In this document: positions 1 to 10,609 of the stretch, in pieces
Numbering within the stretch: the first letter of the stretch is position 1
Layout: every line of letters starts with the position of its first letter
The notes under the pieces: generated by a model
The model's input: only the letters and a program-made list of their open reading frames with translations
Told to the model about the DNA's origin: nothing
The model's database searches: none
NCBI RefSeq assembly: GCF_002312805.1
Contig: NZ_NMUA01000002.1
Span: 248,001 to 312,000 of the forward strand
Origin: Sphingobium sp. D43FB
Lineage (GTDB): Bacteria > Pseudomonadota > Alphaproteobacteria > Sphingomonadales > Sphingomonadaceae
Reading direction: 5' to 3'
DNA length: 64,000 bases
Program-made: the position numbers and the translations under genes

Positions 1-1681
<1,681 letters not shown>

Positions 1682-2725
1682 TTAAAGCGCGTTGTTGCCG
1701 ACGGCGTCAGCCGGCGGGGCGGGCAGCACACTGCCCTGTTGCGGGCCCATCGGCGCATCCGGCGCGGCGGTGCCGTTCTTGAGCGAGCCACCCTGCGACA
1801 GCACCCACTGGTCGAACTGCTCAGGCGGCAGCGCTTCGATCGCGATCGGCATGAAGCCATGGCGCGCGCCGCACAGTTCCGAACATTGCCCGTAATAGAC
1901 GCCGGGCTTTTCGATGGTGAAGCTCTTTTCGTTCAGACGGCCAGGAACCGCATCCATCTTCACCCAGAGCGACGGCACGGCAAAACTGTGAATTACGTCG
2001 GCGGCGGTGATGATGAGCTTCACCGGACGACCGGCGGGCAGGATCAGGCGGTTGTCGACGGCCAGCTGGAACGGTTCGCCACCGGCCTTCGCCTGTTCCT
2101 TGGTCAGCATGTTCGACACATATTCGGGGATGCCCGCGTCGGGATATTCATAGCCCCAATACCATTGATAGCCGGTGACCTTGACGGTCAGCGCATCCTT
2201 AGGCGCGGGCTTATACTGGTCGGCGAGCAGCCCGATCGACGGCACCGCGATCACCAGCAGGATGATGACCGGAACGACCGTCCAGATCACTTCGATGAAG
2301 GTGTTGTGCGACGTCTTGGACGGCACCGGGTTGGCGCTGCGGCGATAGCGGACCATCACATAGAGCATCAGCGCCAGCACCAGCACGGAGATGAGCGTGA
2401 TGAGCGGCAGCAGCATCACGTCATGCAACCAGCGCGCGCTGTGCCCGGTCGAGGTGAACTGCTCCTGCAGGGTGATCTCGCCCGGTTTGGGCATGCCGAT
2501 GCCTTCGGTCGGCTTCATGCGCGGCGGCGCGGCGACCTTGGCAGCTGGCGCAGCGTCGGCGGCGGGCGCAGCGGCGTTCGCTGCCGAATCAGCAGGCGCG
2601 GCGACAGTGGCCGCCGCCGGAGCGGCAGCGGTTGCATTGTCCTGCGCGAAGGCCGGACCGTTCATCGCCATTGCTGGCGCAAAGGCCAACAATCCTGCGA
2701 GAACGAGCGATTTCACCTGTATCAT
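1682..2725 (-). CDS. ctaC: Cytochrome c oxidase subunit II
   Basis: Accepts electrons from cytochrome c through its binuclear CuA centre and passes them to subunit I. The 347-residue product starts with a signal peptide (residues 1-28, ending AFAQ). An unusually long Ala/Pro-rich low-complexity stretch follows (about 30-75), then two membrane segments (about 105-130 and 148-170) and a periplasmic cupredoxin domain. The CuA ligands are seen in YGQCSELCGARHGFMP near residue 290, and the aromatic electron-entry motif is in GYQWYWGYEYP. The Ala-rich insert makes it longer than many homologues. It is first in the ctaC-ctaD operon, transcribed away from pyrE. Confidence 0.97.
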   Translation of the reverse strand: MIQVKSLVLAGLLAFAPAMAMNGPAFAQDNATAAAPAAATVAAPADSAANAAAPAADAAPAAKVAAPPRMKPTEGIGMPKPGEITLQEQFTSTGHSARWLHDVMLLPLITLISVLVLALMLYVMVRYRRSANPVPSKTSHNTFIEVIWTVVPVIILLVIAVPSIGLLADQYKPAPKDALTVKVTGYQWYWGYEYPDAGIPEYVSNMLTKEQAKAGGEPFQLAVDNRLILPAGRPVKLIITAADVIHSFAVPSLWVKMDAVPGRLNEKSFTIEKPGVYYGQCSELCGARHGFMPIAIEALPPEQFDQWVLSQGGSLKNGTAAPDAPMGPQQGSVLPAPPADAVGNNAL

Positions 2726-3009
2726 AGCGTCTTCTTACCCCGTAACCCCTTGGCGCCGCTGCAACGAAGACGCGCGCATGCACATCGTCCCCGCCCGGTC
2801 GGTTCTGCCGCGGCTTATAGGCATGGTTTTTTGATGCCTCAAGCTAGCAGGAGCAGATTTTCTTCGCTGTTGCAACGTTCCCTTCCGGCCCCTATTTCGC
2901 TGCTGCGCGCACAGGGGCGCGTTCATGGTGCGCCGATGCGTGCCGTGCCGATAGGGAAGCGGGCCGTGCCATATAGGGGCCGGACCGCGCGACAGGATAG
3001 ATAAACGGC

Positions 3010-3591
3010 ATGACCGACGAAGAAGTTTTGGCGGAATTCCGGGCAGCAGGGGCGCTGCTCGAAGGACATTTCATCCTGTCTTCGGGCCGCCGCAGCGCCA
3101 ATTATCTGCAATGCGCCCGCGTCCTGATGAGCGCCGAGCGCGCGGGCAGGCTCGCGCTGGCCGTGGTGCAGAAATTGCCGCGTGAATTGCGGCAGGAGAT
3201 CGACCTGGTAGTTTCGCCAGCCATGGGCGGCCTCATCATCGGTCATGAAGTCGGCCGGGCGCTGGGCAAGGACGCGGTATTCCTCGAACGGCCCGAAGGG
3301 ACATTCGAACTGCGCCGCGGCTTTGCCATATCGCCGGGGCAGAAAATCCTGATGGTCGAAGATGTCGTCACCACCGGCCTGTCCTCGCGCCAGGCGATCG
3401 AGGCCGTCGCGGCCGAGGGCGGCATCGTCATCGCCGAAGCGGCGCTTGTCGATCGCTCGGCGGGCGAGGTGGATCTGGGCGTGCCCTTCTATCCACTCGT
3501 GTCGATCAATTTCCCGGTCTATGACGCTGATGCCCTGCCGCCCGAACTGGCGGCGATCCCGGCGATCAAGCCGGGCAGCCGGAAGGTCTAG
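3010..3591 (+). CDS. pyrE: Orotate phosphoribosyltransferase
   Basis: Transfers the phosphoribosyl group of PRPP to orotate, giving OMP in de novo pyrimidine synthesis. The product has 193 residues, normal for the short bacterial type. The PRPP-binding signature is ILMVEDVVTTGLSS (about residues 114-127), and the flexible catalytic loop precedes it (FLERPEGTFELRRGF). The ATG at 3010 follows a purine-rich stretch. The pdxJ start lies 3 bp after its stop, so pyrE-pdxJ-acpS-lepB look like one transcription unit. Confidence 0.96.
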   Translation: MTDEEVLAEFRAAGALLEGHFILSSGRRSANYLQCARVLMSAERAGRLALAVVQKLPRELRQEIDLVVSPAMGGLIIGHEVGRALGKDAVFLERPEGTFELRRGFAISPGQKILMVEDVVTTGLSSRQAIEAVAAEGGIVIAEAALVDRSAGEVDLGVPFYPLVSINFPVYDADALPPELAAIPAIKPGSRKV

Positions 3592-3594
3592 CCG

Positions 3595-4332
3595 ATGCCC
3601 CACTCCCCCGCTCCGCTGCGCCTGGGCGTCAATATCGACCATGTGGCGACCATCCGCAACGCGCGTGGCGGGGATCATCCCGATCCGGTCAAGGCAGCGC
3701 TGCTAGCGGTGAAAGCGGGGGCGGACGGCATCACCGCGCATCTGCGCGAGGATCGTCGACATATACGCGACGAAGATGTCGCCACCCTGATGGCAGCGCT
3801 GAGCGTGCCGCTCAATCTGGAGATGGCGGCGACGGCCGAGATGCTGGACATCGCGCTACGCTACAAGCCGCATGCCGCCTGTATCGTGCCGGAAAAGCGC
3901 GAGGAGCGCACGACCGAGGGCGGGCTGGACGCGGCCGGGCAGTTCGACACACTGCGGCCGATCGTCGCGGCGCTCAATGACGCGGGTATCCGCGTCAGCC
4001 TGTTCATTGAAGCCGACGCTGCCCAAATCGACGCGGCGATCCGGCTGAACGTACCCGTCGTGGAACTGCATACCGGCGCCTATGCCCATCTGACCGGCGA
4101 ACCGCGCGCCGCCGAACTGCGCCGTATCGCCGACGCGGCGGCGCTGGCCGCGAAGAACGGGGTCGAGCCCCATGCGGGCCATGGCCTGACCTTCGACAAT
4201 GTCGGGCCGATCGCCGCCATCCCGCAGGTCGCCGAACTCAATATCGGCCACTTCCTGATCGGCGAGGCGATCTTCGGCGGCCTGGAAGGCAGCATCCGCG
4301 AAATGCGGCGGCAAATGGATTTGGCGCGGTGA
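3595..4332 (+). CDS. pdxJ: Pyridoxine 5'-phosphate synthase
   Basis: Condenses 3-amino-2-oxopropyl phosphate with 1-deoxyxylulose 5-phosphate to give pyridoxine 5'-phosphate, the last ring-forming step of DXP-dependent vitamin B6 synthesis. The 245-residue TIM barrel shows [17 protein letters not shown] at the N-terminus, [14 protein letters not shown] (catalytic His/Arg region) and [11 protein letters not shown] near residue 195, all family hallmarks. It follows pyrE by 3 bp. Its TGA contributes the first base of a perfect 28-bp inverted repeat that separates it from acpS; pdxJ-acpS is a common pair in proteobacteria. Confidence 0.97.
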   Translation: MPHSPAPLRLGVNIDHVATIRNARGGDHPDPVKAALLAVKAGADGITAHLREDRRHIRDEDVATLMAALSVPLNLEMAATAEMLDIALRYKPHAACIVPEKREERTTEGGLDAAGQFDTLRPIVAALNDAGIRVSLFIEADAAQIDAAIRLNVPVVELHTGAYAHLTGEPRAAELRRIADAAALAAKNGVEPHAGHGLTFDNVGPIAAIPQVAELNIGHFLIGEAIFGGLEGSIREMRRQMDLAR

Positions 4333-4471
4333 TTCCTCCCCGGCACGGGGAGGGGGACCAGCCGCAGGCTGGTGGAGGGGGCGTGCCTCCTGCCGCTTCC
4401 TATTGGATTCTGGCGCTCCCCCCCTCCACCACCGCTTCGCGGCGGTCCCCCTCCCCGTGCCGGGGAGGAAT
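4332..4471. repeat. Palindromic intergenic repeat, copy 1 (pdxJ-acpS)
   Basis: The outer arms, 4332-4359 and 4444-4471, are a perfect 28-bp inverted repeat. Between them are smaller palindromes (CCAGCC/GGCTGG and CCGC/GCGG stems). It belongs to the same family as the copies at 15316, 36407, 37305, 55225 and 62454, which share CCTCCCC...GGGGAGG stems and inner GGAGGGG/CCCCTCC arms. The right arm contains the acpS ribosome binding site. Confidence 0.85.
4462..4468 (+). promoter_or_regulatory. acpS ribosome binding site inside repeat arm
   Basis: GGGGAGG lies 6 nt before the in-frame GTG at 4475. The site is wholly inside the right arm of the perfect 28-bp inverted repeat, so in the mRNA it could be masked by pairing with the left arm. 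It decides the start: a longer frame opens at 4403 but would be translated through the repeat. Confidence 0.6.
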
Positions 4472-4474
4472 GGC

Positions 4475-4876
4475 GTGATCATCGGTCTCGGCTCCGACCT
4501 CTGCAATATCGAGCGAATCCAAAGTTCGCTCGATCGCTTCGGCGCGCGCTTCGAGAGCCGCGTGTTCACCGATGTTGAACAGACCAAGGCCAATCGCCGC
4601 CCCTTCACCAAGGCCGGCACGCTGGCCAAGCGCTTCGCCGCCAAGGAAGCCTTTTCCAAGGCGGTCGGCACTGGATTCAAATCGGGCGTGTTCATGAAGG
4701 ATATCGGCGTGGTCAATGCCCCTTCCGGCGCGCCGACGCTGAACCTTACCGGTGGCGCACTGGCCCGGCTCGACGCGTTGGTGCCGGCGGGACATAGACC
4801 CGTCATCCACCTGACCCTGACCGACGATCATCCCTGGGCGCAGGCCTTTGTCATTATCGAGGCGCTTCCCCTGTGA
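4475..4876 (+). CDS. acpS: Holo-[acyl-carrier-protein] synthase
   Basis: Moves the 4'-phosphopantetheine arm of coenzyme A to a serine of apo-ACP, activating it for fatty acid synthesis. The 133-residue product starts [15 protein letters not shown], carrying the conserved Mg-binding aspartate, and has [15 protein letters not shown] around residue 50, the second family signature. GTG 4475 is chosen because it follows a strong GGGGAGG and puts the conserved GLGSD motif at the extreme N-terminus, as in homologues. Its TGA overlaps the lepB GTG (GTGA), so the two are probably translationally coupled. Confidence 0.93.
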   Translation: MIIGLGSDLCNIERIQSSLDRFGARFESRVFTDVEQTKANRRPFTKAGTLAKRFAAKEAFSKAVGTGFKSGVFMKDIGVVNAPSGAPTLNLTGGALARLDALVPAGHRPVIHLTLTDDHPWAQAFVIIEALPL

Positions 4877-5763
4877 CGACCGATCCCACCAGCCTGCACG
4901 ACACAACCACCGACGCGCATAGCCCTTCCGAGGACGTGATGCCCAAATCGGACGTCAATTGGTGGCAGGAGATCAAGAGCATCACGCTGCTGATCCTGGC
5001 GGTGCTGGCCTTCCACAGCTTCGTCGCCAAGCCCTTCTATATCCCGTCCGAATCGATGATGCCGGTGCTGCTGACCGGCGACCGGCTGGTGGTGAGCAAA
5101 TTCCCCTATGGCTGGTCCTATGTCTCGCCCAGCTTCCATCCGCTGCCCTTCCTGAAGGGCCGGATTTTCGGGCGACTACCGGCACGCGGCGACATCGTCA
5201 TCGTGTCGCCGCAGAATCGGCGCGAGGATTATATCAAGCGAGTCATCGGCCTGCCCGGCGACATCATCGAAGTGCGCGGTGGGCAGGTGCTGCTCAACGG
5301 CGTGGCGGTGAAGCAGCGCATCTTGAAGCCGCTGCGCCTGCCCGTCGATAGCAATGCCCCCTGCCCCCCGCTGCAATTCCCCGGCGCGCGGATGCAGGGC
5401 GCGGACGGCAAGGATTATTGCGAATTGCCGGTGCGGCAGGAAATCCTGCCCAATGGAAAAACCTATCTCACCATCGACATGGGGCCGAGTGCGCTCGATT
5501 GGTATGGCCCGGTGCGCGTGCCGGAAAATCACGTCTTCCTGATGGGCGACAATCGCGACAATAGCGCCGACAGCCGCGCGCCGCTGGAGGAAAACGGCCT
5601 GGGCGGTCCCGTACCCTGGGAAGCGATCGGCGGCCGCGCCGAGTTCATCACCTTCAGCTTGGACGGCGATTCAAGCTGGAACCCGCTGACCTGGTTCGGT
5701 GCTTTCCGCAGCGGCCGGGCCGGTAACAGCCTGCGGCCGATGAGCGTGACCGAGGTAGAATAG
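4873..5763 (+). CDS. lepB: Signal peptidase I
   Basis: Membrane-bound serine protease that removes signal peptides from exported proteins. The 296-residue product has a cytoplasmic N-tail, one membrane segment (about 36-52) and the catalytic serine in PSESMMP (Ser61). The general-base lysine is in [12 protein letters not shown] (about Lys122), and the conserved box is [11 protein letters not shown] near the C-terminus. GTG 4873 overlaps the acpS stop by 4 nt. An alternative ATG at 4939 would shorten the tail by 22 residues without touching the membrane segment. Confidence 0.95.
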   Translation: MTTDPTSLHDTTTDAHSPSEDVMPKSDVNWWQEIKSITLLILAVLAFHSFVAKPFYIPSESMMPVLLTGDRLVVSKFPYGWSYVSPSFHPLPFLKGRIFGRLPARGDIVIVSPQNRREDYIKRVIGLPGDIIEVRGGQVLLNGVAVKQRILKPLRLPVDSNAPCPPLQFPGARMQGADGKDYCELPVRQEILPNGKTYLTIDMGPSALDWYGPVRVPENHVFLMGDNRDNSADSRAPLEENGLGGPVPWEAIGGRAEFITFSLDGDSSWNPLTWFGAFRSGRAGNSLRPMSVTEVE

Positions 5764-5783
5764 TCCGTTGGTGGGCGAGGCGT

Positions 5784-5805
5784 AGGTGGGAAAGTGGCCC
5801 CACCT
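5784..5805. terminator. Possible hairpin between convergent lepB and STAS-like gene
   Basis: AGGTGGG/CCCACCT stem with an 8-nt loop lies between the two convergent stop codons. No T-run follows on either strand, so its role as a terminator is uncertain. Confidence 0.3.
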
Positions 5806-5807
5806 TG

Positions 5808-6173
5808 CTAGCCTTGCGCCGCCAGCCATTCCCGTGCGGCCTCCAGCGTCAGGAACACGCGCAGTCGCGGGTGAGCCAGCGTCCGTTCGGCCTGCGCCTT
5901 GTTGAGCTGGCTGCCGACAACAACCGCAGCATAGCCATTGGTGAAGCTCATGCCGCCCCGCATGATGTTGGTCAGCATATCCGCCACATCGTGCGCCTGA
6001 ACCGGAAATTCGAATGATTCGACCAGCACGTTGAAATCATCCCGAATCGCCTGCGCCTCACGGGCCTTCGATCCCACTTCCCTGGCGAGAGGTGCTACAT
6101 CTTCAGGCTTCCAGAAGCCCTTGACCGTCAGGGTCAGGCAATTGGTCGTCCGGTCATAGTCTACCTGAAACAT
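5808..6173 (-). CDS. STAS/SpoIIAA-like protein of unknown function
   Basis: A 121-residue cytoplasmic protein. It begins MFQVDYDRTTNCLTLTVKG, a short beta-rich start, followed by alternating helices and strands (SFEFPVQAHDVADML..., GYAAVVVGSQL..., RVFLTLEAAREWL). This resembles SpoIIAA/STAS-like small proteins. No catalytic motif is evident. A longer frame extends to 6227 but would run through the terminator hairpin at 6194-6222, so the ATG at 6171-6173 is preferred. The function is not known, and the STAS fold assignment is an inference from pattern only. Confidence 0.7.
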   Translation of the reverse strand: MFQVDYDRTTNCLTLTVKGFWKPEDVAPLAREVGSKAREAQAIRDDFNVLVESFEFPVQAHDVADMLTNIMRGGMSFTNGYAAVVVGSQLNKAQAERTLAHPRLRVFLTLEAAREWLAAQG

Positions 6174-6193
6174 GGCTCTGTCATCCGATGCAC

Positions 6194-6222
6194 AAAAAAG
6201 GGGCCGATTGCGGCCCCTTTTT
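6194..6222 (-). terminator. Rho-independent terminator after the FKBP gene
   Basis: Perfect stem GGGGCC/GGCCCC (6200-6205 with 6212-6217) and a 6-nt loop. It is flanked by A6 on the left and T5 on the right, so it can end transcription on either strand. It lies 23 bp after the stop of the minus-strand isomerase gene, which it most likely serves. Confidence 0.8.
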
Positions 6223-6245
6223 CCCATCTCATCTGGCTTTGGCGG

Positions 6246-6824
6246 TCAGTTGCCCGGCATCGGCTGGGGCGCTGCACCCGGCGCGCCGCCCTGCTGTTGC
6301 TGCATCATCTGCTGCATCTGCATGATTTCGGCGCGGGACTTGAAGTCGTGCAGTTCGACGTCGAACACCAGCACGGACCCTGCCGGGATCGGGCCAGCGG
6401 CCTGATCGCCATAACCCAGTTCTGCCGGGATCCAGAGGCGGTATTTGCCGCCCTTCTTCATCTTCTGCAGGCCTTCGGAGAAGCCGGGCACGACGCCATC
6501 GACGGGCATTGGCGCCTGCGGATTCTCGTCGAACACGGTGCCGTCGAGCAACGTGCCCTTATAGCCCACCAGCGCCACGTCGGCGGTGGTCGGGCTGGGG
6601 CCGGTGCCTTCGGTCAGGACTTTATACTGCAGGCCCGACTCGGTCGTCACCACGCCTTCGGCATCGGCATTGTCCGCCAGGAACGCCGAGGGCGTCGATT
6701 CGACATGCTGCTGGCCCGCCCAGGCGAGACCGCCAGCCGCCAGTGCTATGGCAGCAACACCGATCCAGAGGCGCGTCAGCGACCCCTTGGCAATCGAACG
6801 AAGGGGAACAGCCGTCGTGGACAT
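6246..6824 (-). CDS. FKBP-type peptidyl-prolyl cis-trans isomerase, membrane-anchored or secreted
   Basis: Catalyses proline isomerisation, probably aiding protein folding in the envelope. The 192-residue product has a hydrophobic N-terminal segment (about 18-36), then the FKBP domain: TESGLQYKVLTEGTG, ALVGYKGTLLDGTVFDEN, GVVPGFSEGLQKMKKGGKYRLWIPAELGYG, and IPAGSVLVFDVELHDF. A Gln/Met-rich tail ends the protein. A longer frame reaches 6977 but would overlap rpsU; ATG 6822-6824 puts the hydrophobic segment at the N-terminus as expected. It follows rpsU on the same strand. Confidence 0.92.
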   Translation of the reverse strand: MSTTAVPLRSIAKGSLTRLWIGVAAIALAAGGLAWAGQQHVESTPSAFLADNADAEGVVTTESGLQYKVLTEGTGPSPTTADVALVGYKGTLLDGTVFDENPQAPMPVDGVVPGFSEGLQKMKKGGKYRLWIPAELGYGDQAAGPIPAGSVLVFDVELHDFKSRAEIMQMQQMMQQQQGGAPGAAPQPMPGN

Positions 6825-6897
6825 GGCGACAAGTCTCGCAATTAGGGGCGGGATAGCAGCAGGAAAGCGGGACGGCGCATGCCGCCCCGAACGACGC

Positions 6898-7104
6898 TTA
6901 CTTCGCGCCGTCGCGTTCGGCGCGCTTGCGGTCCATCTTGCGAGCGCGACGGACAGCAGCAGCCTTTTCACGGGCACGCTTTTCCGAAGGCTTCTCGTAG
7001 TGACGACGCAGCTTCATTTCGCGATACACGCCTTCACGCTGCAGCTTCTTCTTGAGCGCGCGGAGGGCCTGGTCGACATTATTGTCGCGAACGATGATCT
7101 GCAT
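6898..7104 (-). CDS. rpsU: 30S ribosomal protein S21
   Basis: Small basic protein of the 30S subunit, involved in translation initiation. The 68 residues start [20 protein letters not shown] and continue with the very basic [18 protein letters not shown] type region (here [18 protein letters not shown]) and a Lys/Arg-rich tail. The ATG at 7102-7104 gives the normal N-terminus. An upstream in-frame TTG at 7122 would add six atypical residues. Confidence 0.97.
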   Translation of the reverse strand: MQIIVRDNNVDQALRALKKKLQREGVYREMKLRRHYEKPSEKRAREKAAAVRRARKMDRKRAERDGAK

Positions 7105-7333
7105 AAGTCCGTCTATCTCCAATCGAAAACGAGCGGTTCGCCGGGATTCTATGATCCGTCCCGACAGCCCGACCGAATAGCAAAGCCAATGAGTCGTCGC
7201 AGGTCACCCTACGCCGTGTGGAGCGCGCCCTACCAGTAGAGTCGCGGCACATCAACCCTTAAGCATGCAGAGTCTCGACTCCCATGCCGGAAAGGTCGAT
7301 GGTGTCGAGCAAGACTATAAGAGAGGATCGCCC

Positions 7334-8092
7334 ATGGCCAGCGCCGCAGAACGCACCGACATGTCCAACGCCGAATGGGAAGCGCGCCAGCAGCTTGCCG
7401 CCTGCTACCGCATTTTCGAGCATATGGGCTGGTCGGAACTGATCTACAACCACATCACCCTGCGCGTGCCGGGGGAGGATCATGCCTTCCTAATCAACCC
7501 GTTCGGGCTGGGTTATGGCGAGGTTTGCGCATCCAACCTCGTCAAGATCGACATCGATGGCACGGTGCTGGATGGCAGCCCCTATCCGGTCAACCGGGCG
7601 GGCTTCACCCAGCATAGCGTGTTCCACCGCTATCTGCCCGATGCCCATTGCATCATTCATACCCATACGACGGCGGGGATGGCGGTCAGCGCGACGCGCG
7701 AAGGGTTACGGCCGATCAGCTTCTATGCCGCCGCCTTTACCGGGCAGATCGCCTATCATGATTTCGAAGGCATCACGATTCGCCCCGAAGAGGGCGAGCG
7801 GCTGGTCGCCAATCTAGGGACCAAGCGCGTGATGATGCTGCGCAACCATGGCACATTGGTCATGGCCTCCACTCTGCCCGAAGCCTTTCTGAAACACTGG
7901 TCGCTCCAGCGCGCATGCGAAATCCAGGTGGCCGCAGGTGCGGCGGGCACGCCGATGGAGATCGCGCCGGAGGTGATTGGGGTGCATCAGCGCGACCTGT
8001 CGGGGATTCAGTTGCCGGTGGGGCCAGGCGTGCCCGATTTTCAGGCGATGGTGCGCGTGATCGACCGGATCGACAAAAGCTGGCGAGAGTGA
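7334..8092 (+). CDS. Class II aldolase/adducin family protein
   Basis: A 252-residue member of the zinc-dependent class II aldolase/adducin family; the substrate cannot be told from sequence. The zinc-site motif HTHTTAGMAV is present (about residues 115-124) and a further histidine occurs in LRNHGTLVMA. The start ATG 7334 has a good GAGAGGA ribosome site; a longer frame from 7265 lacks one. It converges on the heparinase-like gene, whose stop is 12 bp from its own. These proteins are often annotated as L-fuculose-phosphate aldolase or adducin-like, but that is not supported specifically here. Confidence 0.85.
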   Translation: MASAAERTDMSNAEWEARQQLAACYRIFEHMGWSELIYNHITLRVPGEDHAFLINPFGLGYGEVCASNLVKIDIDGTVLDGSPYPVNRAGFTQHSVFHRYLPDAHCIIHTHTTAGMAVSATREGLRPISFYAAAFTGQIAYHDFEGITIRPEEGERLVANLGTKRVMMLRNHGTLVMASTLPEAFLKHWSLQRACEIQVAAGAAGTPMEIAPEVIGVHQRDLSGIQLPVGPGVPDFQAMVRVIDRIDKSWRE

Positions 8093-8103
8093 TTCAGCTG
8101 CGC

Positions 8104-9873
8104 TTAGCCTGACCGCTTGAACAGCCAGCCGATGCTTGACCCGCCCGGCAGCGCTTCGCTGGTCACCACCAGCTGGCGCGTCGGGTGTGGGCGACCATCG
8201 CCATCGACCCACAGGCTTTCCTCGACGCTCAGCACGCCCGTACCGGTGCGGAATTGCCAGAGCGCGCCCATATCGACGCGCAGCAACGCGCCCTGGCTGT
8301 CGGCGGTCAGAGTCGGTTCGACACCGGGCGCGAGGTGGAAGCGCAGCATGACGGGCAGCTTCGATGGCTTGCGCCGCCGTTCTGCGGGGGTCAGCATATC
8401 TTCGCCCCGTATTTCCTTGCCGTCACCACTGACCAGCAGCAGGCGGCGGTGGATATAGCCCAGCCGCCGGACATAGCCGTCATGCGACAGATCGACCCGG
8501 CTGCCATTGTCCAGCTCCTGCCGGTTCAACTCCACTTCGGTCACGCCCTTGCCGAGCGTGCCGTCGGGCAAGAGCGCGGTGCTGTTGCAATCGTCCAGCA
8601 CCAGCGTGCTGTGGGCGGCGGTGGTGCGCAGCCCTTGCGCGAGGTCGGTGGGAATCCACGCCCCCTCCAGCCCCGCGCCGCCGCAATTGACGACCAGCCG
8701 GTGCGGGCCGTCGCTGATTTCGATCGCGCCGGTGGAGGCGCAGCCAGCTTCGGCAAGACGCGCGACCGGCGGCGGCGCGGCATCGACCTGCACCACGGTC
8801 GCGCCCGCCGCAATCCGTTGATAGCCCCAGTCGCGCGCCTGCCGCAGCGGGCGGCTGCGCACCCGGCTGGCCTGCACCACGGCGTTGACGGTGACAGGAT
8901 CGATCGCGCCCGAACCCTGCCAGCTACCCAGCCCGCCATCGCCATGGATGAGGCCGAGCAGCGCTGGAACAGCGCGGCCGAGCCCTTCGTCCAGAAAGGC
9001 AGGTATCGTTTCGCGGCGGACGTCATAGACAGCACGCAGCATGGCAAGCGCCATCACCGCCTCGACCTGCGCCAAGGGCGAGCGCGATACGATGCCGCCA
9101 TCGGGGTGGAAGCTGCTCTCGATCGCGCGCTTGAGGCCGGCTTCGCCGAAAATCTTGCGCGACGCACCGCCGGGGATCAGCATCGAGGCCGCCACGATCG
9201 CACTCCAGGCGACGATGCGCGGCAGGCCCATGGGGGCCTTGTCGGCAATGCGGTCGAGATGCCGGGCGGTGCGGGCAATGCAGTTGAGGACCAGCGAGCG
9301 ATAGACAAGGTCGCTCGATGACAGGATCAGCGGGGCATGGGCGGTCCAGAACAGCAGCCGCCAGCCCGCATTGTCCGCGCGCCAGGCCGGTTCGCTCGGC
9401 GTTTCGGCATGGGCCGCCAGCCAGCGCCGCATCACCCCTTCGGCGATCGGCGCGGCCTGCTCGCGGGTCGCCGTGCTGGCAAGGTCGCGCAGCCAGCGGA
9501 AGCTGTGGATATGATCGGCAAAGGCCGGGCCAAGGTCGAGCCGAGCGAAATCGACCGTGTCGATAATCTGCTTGCGGCCGCGAAACAGGAAATAGCCCGC
9601 GCGGAGTGCCTGCCCCGCCCGTGCATCGCCGGGAATATCGTCGTCGGGCACGGCCAGCAGCTTGAGCGGATATTTGCCGCGCAGCTTGCGACCGTGGATC
9701 GGCGTCTTCCAGCTGAGCAGGTAGAAATGATTGGCGATCCGCTGCGCCAGCGACAGCCCCTTGTCATCCGCGACGCGGATGAGGCGCTTGCCCTGTTCTA
9801 TTCCATCGTCCGTGGCCACGGGATCGGCCGCTTTCCCGGTGGAAGCGGGGGAGATGCGCCGCGCGTCGTTCAC
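8104..9873 (-). CDS. Heparinase II/III family protein
   Basis: A 589-residue protein resembling polysaccharide lyases of the heparinase II/III type. The N-terminal two thirds is helix-rich like an (alpha/alpha) toroid (FHPDGGIVSRSPLAQVEAVMAL, IHGDGGLGSWQGSG). The C-terminal third is a beta-rich heparinase II/III-like domain (about 375-580, including HDGYVRRLGYIHRRLLLVSGDG). No signal peptide is apparent, so it may act in the cytoplasm or be a divergent relative. The GTG start overlaps the rpe stop (GTGA). The same gene is commonly found beside rsmB and htpX in alphaproteobacteria, suggesting a housekeeping rather than a catabolic role. Confidence 0.85.
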   Translation of the reverse strand: MNDARRISPASTGKAADPVATDDGIEQGKRLIRVADDKGLSLAQRIANHFYLLSWKTPIHGRKLRGKYPLKLLAVPDDDIPGDARAGQALRAGYFLFRGRKQIIDTVDFARLDLGPAFADHIHSFRWLRDLASTATREQAAPIAEGVMRRWLAAHAETPSEPAWRADNAGWRLLFWTAHAPLILSSSDLVYRSLVLNCIARTARHLDRIADKAPMGLPRIVAWSAIVAASMLIPGGASRKIFGEAGLKRAIESSFHPDGGIVSRSPLAQVEAVMALAMLRAVYDVRRETIPAFLDEGLGRAVPALLGLIHGDGGLGSWQGSGAIDPVTVNAVVQASRVRSRPLRQARDWGYQRIAAGATVVQVDAAPPPVARLAEAGCASTGAIEISDGPHRLVVNCGGAGLEGAWIPTDLAQGLRTTAAHSTLVLDDCNSTALLPDGTLGKGVTEVELNRQELDNGSRVDLSHDGYVRRLGYIHRRLLLVSGDGKEIRGEDMLTPAERRRKPSKLPVMLRFHLAPGVEPTLTADSQGALLRVDMGALWQFRTGTGVLSVEESLWVDGDGRPHPTRQLVVTSEALPGGSSIGWLFKRSG

Positions 9874-10532
9874 CCGCCCCGCAGCTTCCGAATATTGTCG
9901 GCATAGGCGTCCGGCCCGCCCCGGAAGGTAGCGGTGCCCGCGACCAGCACGTCGGCTCCCGCGGCGATCGCCATCGGCGCGGTGGTAAGGTCGATACCAC
10001 CATCGACCTGCAGGCGGATGTCGCGGCCGGACTTGTCGATCATCTTGCGGATCGCCTCGATCTTGCGCAGCTGGTTCATGATGAAGCTTTGCCCGCCAAA
10101 ACCGGGATTGACGCTCATCACCAGGATGAGGTCGACATCGTCGATCAGATAATCGAGCATCTTGGCAGGCGTGCCGGGATTGAGCACCACGCCCGCCTGC
10201 ACGCCCAGCGACTTGATATGCTGGATCGAGCGATGGATATGCGGTCCGGCTTCGGGATGGACGGTGATGATGTCCGCGCCGGCCTGCGCAAAGGCGTCGA
10301 GATATTGGTCCACCGGCGAGATCATCAAATGGACGTCGAACGTCTTGGCGCTATGCGGGCGCAGCGCCTTCACGACGGCGGGACCGATCGTGATGTTGGG
10401 CACGAAATGCCCGTCCATGACGTCGATATGCACCCAATCGCAGCCAGCCGCATCGATAGTGCGAACCTCCTCGCCCAGGCGGGCGAAGTCGGCGGAGAGG
10501 ATGGACGGAGAGATGAGAATGGGCCGGGTCAT
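9870..10532 (-). CDS. rpe: Ribulose-phosphate 3-epimerase
   Basis: Interconverts ribulose 5-phosphate and xylulose 5-phosphate in the pentose phosphate pathway. The 220-residue TIM barrel shows PSILSADFARLGEEV, the metal-binding HIDVMDGHFVPNITIGP, HLMI in strand 3, MSVNPGFGGQ, and DGGIDLTTA with the phosphate-binding AGADVLVAGTATF. Its last four bases overlap the start of the heparinase-like gene, indicating coupled translation. Confidence 0.97.
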   Translation of the reverse strand: MTRPILISPSILSADFARLGEEVRTIDAAGCDWVHIDVMDGHFVPNITIGPAVVKALRPHSAKTFDVHLMISPVDQYLDAFAQAGADIITVHPEAGPHIHRSIQHIKSLGVQAGVVLNPGTPAKMLDYLIDDVDLILVMSVNPGFGGQSFIMNQLRKIEAIRKMIDKSGRDIRLQVDGGIDLTTAPMAIAAGADVLVAGTATFRGGPDAYADNIRKLRGG

Positions 10533-10609
10533 TAACCGGTTGCCTTAGCTACGGCTTGGACTCAGGGCAACGGGGATTTGGCGATGAAGCGATAGTTTGT
10601 GCGGTGCGC

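Noticed and set aside
4403..4474. Longer N-terminus for AcpS
   Set aside because: The extra residues are translated repeat sequence and push the conserved GLGSD motif away from the N-terminus.
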